Positions 21,802 to 24,544 of a stretch of 24,544 bases of DNA are shown in pieces. The notes beneath the pieces are model-generated. The model saw only the letters and a list, made by a program, of their open reading frames with translations, had not been told where the DNA came from and made no database searches. Location of the stretch: the NCBI GenBank assembly GCA_027031185.1, contig JALVEF010000411.1, positions 1-24,544 on the forward strand. Reading direction: 5' to 3'. This DNA comes from Saprospiraceae bacterium. Its GTDB lineage: Bacteria; Bacteroidota; Bacteroidia; Chitinophagales; Saprospiraceae. The translations under genes were made by a program, and so were the position numbers. Numbering within the stretch: the stretch's first letter is position 1; the number at the start of each line of letters is the position of its first letter.

Positions 21802-22782
21802 TCAGAATTGGTCATTATCCGATGCAATACACCCATTCGCATCGGTGACCGTAACCGAAATAGGGCCGGATGTACCCAGAGGTATATCCACGTAGCTTTC
21901 CGTGCCACTACCGAATCCTCCCCACTCATAGCTGAAAGGCGCAGTACCGGACGAAATCACTGCATCAAAGTGGATACTGGTGGTAATACTGCTGTCTCTG
22001 ACAATATCTACTGCAAAACCATCACAACCCGCGGGTACCGTGTATGAGGCCGTAGCTGTACAGCCATTGGCATCGGTGATGACGACCACATAGGTACCAG
22101 GCTCATTTGCCGGAGACCACATTTCCGTATTGTTTGGATCATTACTCCAGGAATAAGCGTACGGCGCCACACCACCGGAAGGAATTGCTATGAGCACATT
22201 CCCTGCCGGATTGGAGCTGTATTGCAAGCTGACGGTCAGGTTTGAATTGGCACAAGGGTCGGCAACAAACGTATAGGAGTCGGCAACTGTACAGCCATTG
22301 GCATCCGTGACAGTTACGCCATAAGTACCATCCGCCCCCGGCACAATTGTACTTTGCGCCTGGCTGTTGGACCATAAATACACGTAAGGTGGCGTACCGC
22401 CAGATGCTTCGGCGACCAACATAGAATCCTGCCGGGTAATGGATACATAGAAATCAGCACAAGGATCAACAGTGATTTCAAATGTATCTGAAGCCGTACA
22501 TCCATCCGCGCTGGTCACTGTAACGGCAAAAGTGCCGGCCATGGAAGGATTTATTTGAAGGCTGTCATCGGTGCTACCGTCTGCCCAGGCAAAGGTGTAA
22601 GGCGCCGTCCCATTGGCCGGAACTGCCACCAAGTACTCATTCCCCTGGAGCACAACAGTCACGGTAAAATCGGTACAATCAGCTCTGGGCTTGGGCTCAG
22701 GGTTATCCTTGTTACACGCCACAAACAGCAGCGCTGTCAAGGCCAGCAGGCCCATCAACATTACTGACATGCTCTTCCTCAT
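21802..22782 (-). CDS. SprB-repeat surface lipoprotein
   Basis: A 326-residue lipoprotein: signal peptide MRKSMSVMLMGLLALTALLFVAC with lipobox FVAC and Cys23. Four SprB-type repeats of about 70-76 residues follow. Each opens with a Cys (CTDF, CADF, CANS, CDGF) and carries G-x-x-P-[YF]-x-[YF]-x-W and then T-x-[ST]-[DA]-[AD]-[ND]-G-C, e.g. VTVTDANGC. The two cysteines per repeat could pair. SprB repeats are known from gliding adhesins secreted by T9SS, but this protein has no sorting domain and looks lipid-anchored. It has a good -7 box upstream and lies 192 nt before the sigma ATG. It may be read with the sigma pair or be one of its targets; both are guesses. Confidence 0.85.
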   Translation of the reverse strand: MRKSMSVMLMGLLALTALLFVACNKDNPEPKPRADCTDFTVTVVLQGNEYLVAVPANGTAPYTFAWADGSTDDSLQINPSMAGTFAVTVTSADGCTASDTFEITVDPCADFYVSITRQDSMLVAEASGGTPPYVYLWSNSQAQSTIVPGADGTYGVTVTDANGCTVADSYTFVADPCANSNLTVSLQYSSNPAGNVLIAIPSGGVAPYAYSWSNDPNNTEMWSPANEPGTYVVVITDANGCTATASYTVPAGCDGFAVDIVRDSSITTSIHFDAVISSGTAPFSYEWGGFGSGTESYVDIPLGTSGPISVTVTDANGCIASDNDQF

Positions 22783-22803
22783 GGTTTCATTTTTTTAGGC
22801 AAC

Positions 22804-22811
22804 AAAACTAC
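22804..22811 (-). promoter_or_regulatory. -7 promoter box of the SprB-repeat lipoprotein gene
   Basis: The minus strand reads TAGTTTTG, a perfect TAnnTTTG, ending 21 nt upstream of the ATG at 22782. No TTTG is found at the -33 position, so promoter strength is uncertain. Confidence 0.45.
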
Positions 22812-23252
22812 CCGCATTTCTTCCGGCCGGATGAATTCTGGTATTAGGTTGCACTTGGGTTAATAAATGGTAATTTCGACTGTAATACCCGAAACCGCAT
22901 CCGAATGTGACAGCTGGAGCTCCGATGATAGTCTCTACTTCAAAAAGTGCTATTCGATTGAGAGGAAATGAATACGCTCCCGTCCCTGTGTATCCGTGGC
23001 CGTAGATTTATACCCAAAGCGATTTGTTTTGGGACGATTGAATATCGAACACCTGAGCTGCCCTTCGACAAGCTCAGGGCAAGCGCTTGTCGAAGCCAGG
23101 AACACCTGGGCTGAGCCTGTCGAAGCCCAGATTTGAGATTTTAGAAGGAATCCCTGAGCTAGTCGAAGTGCCCACTTCTCAAATCTTCATTCGTTAATCG
23201 GTATTCGATATTCCCAAGTCCCAAACCTGTTCGTAACGAGTATATATTCCAC
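22812..23252. repeat. Gene-free region with TTCGACAAGCTCAG repeats
   Basis: Repeat words lie at CCCTTCGACAAGCTCAGGGC (23061-23080), GCTTGTCGAAG (23085-23095), GGCTGAGCCTGTCGAAGCC (23110-23128) and CCTGAGCTAGTCGAAG (23153-23168). The first two form an 11-bp inverted pair. GATTTGAGA (23130-23138) and TCTCAAATC (23177-23185) bracket the last one. Between 22860 and 23040 I see nothing supportable; a start-less minus-strand frame there is noted among rejected items. Confidence 0.55.
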
Positions 23253-24002
23253 TTACGACGGGCGCCACTTCTTCCGGGTGACCATAGCCGCCCCCACGAT
23301 ACCCGCGATATTGTGCATTTGAGCCGGGCGCACTTCAGTCGTCACTGTGAGATAGCGGGCAAAGCTGTCAAACTTGCGGCTGATGCCGCCGCCAAGCAAA
23401 ATCAGGTCCGGTGCCAGCAATAATTCGAGATGATGCAAATACGCATCCAGGCGCTTGGCCCATTTTTTTGTGGAGAGACCGAGCCGGTCTTTGGTCCGCA
23501 CCGAACAGTACGCCTCCGCGGTGTCTCCCTTGAATTGCAGGTGGCCGAATTCCGTGTTGGGTACCAGTATGCCCTGGCGCAACAAGGCCGACCCGATGCC
23601 GGTGCCCAGCGTGAGCAATAAGACCGTACCCGGATGACGCCTTCCATTGCCGAAAACAGCCTCCGCCAAGCCGGCTGCGTCCGCGTCATTGATGCCATAA
23701 ACCCGAAGTCCCGCCCGTTTGCCGAATACTTTGCCGATGTCACAGCCTACCCAGGCCTTGTCCACATTCGTCGCCGTCCGGATCACCTGGTCCCGCACCA
23801 GCGCCGGAAAGCCCACGCCTACTTTCCCGGTCCACTTGAAATGCCGAATCAATTCTTCGAATGCGTCCAGGACGCGCACCTGCGGTGCCGGGATCGCGCC
23901 CGTCTTGACCTTGAAGCGCTCACTGACCAGCTCACCGCGCTCCAAATCCACGATCCCCCCTTTGACGGATGACCCACCAATATCAATACCCAGGGCCTTC
24001 AC
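23253..24002 (-). CDS. ppgK: Polyphosphate glucokinase (ROK family)
   Basis: A 249-residue enzyme phosphorylating glucose with polyphosphate, and often ATP. Motifs: GIDIGGSSVKGGIVDL (phosphate 1), RTATNVDKAWVG, NDADAAGLAEA with the catalytic aspartate, LTLGTGIGSAL (phosphate 2), NTEFGHL and GGGISRKFD. These closely follow the actinobacterial polyphosphate glucokinases. The CxCGxxGC zinc motif of ordinary ROK kinases is absent, as expected for this group. I prefer GTG 24002 (MKALGIDIGG), which shares one base with the upstream cyclophilin stop; ATG 24029 would add nine residues and overlap more. Likely translated from the cyclophilin transcript. Confidence 0.88.
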   Translation of the reverse strand: MKALGIDIGGSSVKGGIVDLERGELVSERFKVKTGAIPAPQVRVLDAFEELIRHFKWTGKVGVGFPALVRDQVIRTATNVDKAWVGCDIGKVFGKRAGLRVYGINDADAAGLAEAVFGNGRRHPGTVLLLTLGTGIGSALLRQGILVPNTEFGHLQFKGDTAEAYCSVRTKDRLGLSTKKWAKRLDAYLHHLELLLAPDLILLGGGISRKFDSFARYLTVTTEVRPAQMHNIAGIVGAAMVTRKKWRPS

Positions 24003-24544
24003 TATCTCACCACTTTGACGACCATCCAAACATCTTCCACGGGGCGATCATACCGGTTCGTCCGGACCCCCGCAATCCGGTCTATCACATCCAGCCCCTT
24101 GACGACATAGCCAAAGACCGTGTACTCCATATCCAGCTGCGGCGTCCCGCCCATCTCTTTATAGCGCTTGCGCTGTGCCGGCGAATAGGAGAAGCCCCGC
24201 ATCTGTTCGATGCGATCCAACATCGCATCGGTCACCGGCTTGCCCTGTACGATATAAAACTGCGAACCGGAAGAGCGCTTTTGCGGATTGTTGGTACGGG
24301 CCGCCGCCACGGCACCTTTGAAATGCAACAAGTCCGTATTGAACTCGGCAGGAATCGTATAACCCGGCCCTCCGGTACCTACGCGGCCCGCCTGACTTCG
24401 GGAGTAAGGATCGCCGCCCTGTATCATAAAGCCCTTGATCACCCGGTGAAATAACAAGCTATCATAAAAGCCCGTCTCTGCCAATTTGAGAAAATTGTCC
24501 TGATGGAGCGGCGTTTGGTCAGAGAGCTTGACCAGCATATTGCC
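24002..24544 (-). CDS. Cyclophilin-type peptidyl-prolyl cis-trans isomerase, 5' end outside the window
   Basis: The visible part is about 180 residues of a cyclophilin: FYDSLLFHRVIKGFMIQGGD carries the catalytic Arg and the Phe/Met/Gln of the active site. GAVAAARTNNPQKRSSGSQFYI and EYTVFGYVVKGLDVIDRIA complete the fold. The frame remains open to the window edge; the ATG at 24538 lies within a strand that the family shows as internal (GNMLVKLSDQTP), so the true start and a possible signal peptide lie further right. An insertion after QFYIVQGK (about 25 residues, DAMLDRIEQMRGF...) is common in Bacteroidota cyclophilins. The stop overlaps the ppgK start by one base. Confidence 0.92.
   Translation of the reverse strand, partial: GNMLVKLSDQTPLHQDNFLKLAETGFYDSLLFHRVIKGFMIQGGDPYSRSQAGRVGTGGPGYTIPAEFNTDLLHFKGAVAAARTNNPQKRSSGSQFYIVQGKPVTDAMLDRIEQMRGFSYSPAQRKRYKEMGGTPQLDMEYTVFGYVVKGLDVIDRIAGVRTNRYDRPVEDVWMVVKVVR

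Noticed and set aside
22800..23022. Minus-strand frame with protein-like phrases (FPLNRIALFEVETIIGAP)
   Set aside because: It begins after a stop with no ATG, GTG or TTG in a useful position, is short, and overlaps the SprB gene's -7 box. Chance or an old remnant; not supportable as a gene.

Overview
The window looks like a chromosomal segment from a Bacteroidota bacterium, most likely of the Saprospiria/Chitinophagia type. The pointers are a secreted M36 protease with a C-terminal type IX secretion (T9SS) sorting domain, a PorE-like lipoprotein, a SprB-repeat lipoprotein, a GSCFA-domain protein, an ECF sigma factor paired with a membrane-spanning beta-barrel partner, and several Bacteroidota-type -7 boxes (TAnnTTTG). 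Coding DNA is GC-rich and intergenic DNA is visibly more AT-rich. The species cannot be named from the sequence. No rRNA, tRNA, CRISPR array or autonomous transposase gene was seen.

Layout. 1-850: repeats and a decayed gene. 854-3286 (+): a beta-CASP metallo-beta-lactamase nuclease followed by a GSCFA protein. 3480-9996 (-): queD/PTPS-like gene, PorE-like OmpA lipoprotein, yidD, then the M36 protease. 10123-12461 (-): a ferritin-like/VIT1 iron transporter, a 0.6 kb repeat nest and an HD-domain protein. 12716-13852 (+): an HtrA-type protease with a clear terminator. 13942-16419 (-): deoC, a SPOR-domain protein and rodA as one operon with a good promoter. 16882-19017 (+): ligA. 19413-22782 (-): SprB-repeat lipoprotein, ECF sigma factor, and a 549-residue protein with a cytoplasmic N-terminus, one membrane helix, a long disordered linker and a C-terminal outer-membrane barrel. 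23253-24544 (-): a cyclophilin (cut by the window edge) overlapping a polyphosphate glucokinase.

The most unusual content is in the repeats. Five copies of a palindromic element with ends GTAAC...GTTAC are scattered between genes. Two of them (12633-12690 and 19253-19416) are flanked by perfect 8-bp direct repeats, so these are transposed, MITE-like elements. GTAA ends with 8-bp duplications are the hallmarks I recall for the IS66 family. The copy at 19253-19416 has inserted inside the stop codon of the sigma-partner gene. Removing the element and one duplication restores ...GVNF-TGA, whereas the present reading is ...GVNFW-TAA. Other copies sit immediately upstream of the iron transporter, htrA and the sigma factor, where they may affect expression. 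A 145-bp tandem duplication, clusters of ATTCAAC words and TTCGACAAGCTCA-type repeats fill the remaining intergenic DNA.

Functionally, the secretion and envelope theme is strong: T9SS cargo, PorE-like protein, YidD, RodA, SPOR protein, HtrA, SprB lipoprotein and a trans-envelope sigma regulator. The sigma/partner pair matches the architecture of the dual membrane-spanning anti-sigma factors (Dma) described in Bacteroides, and is the best candidate here for an interesting signalling system.
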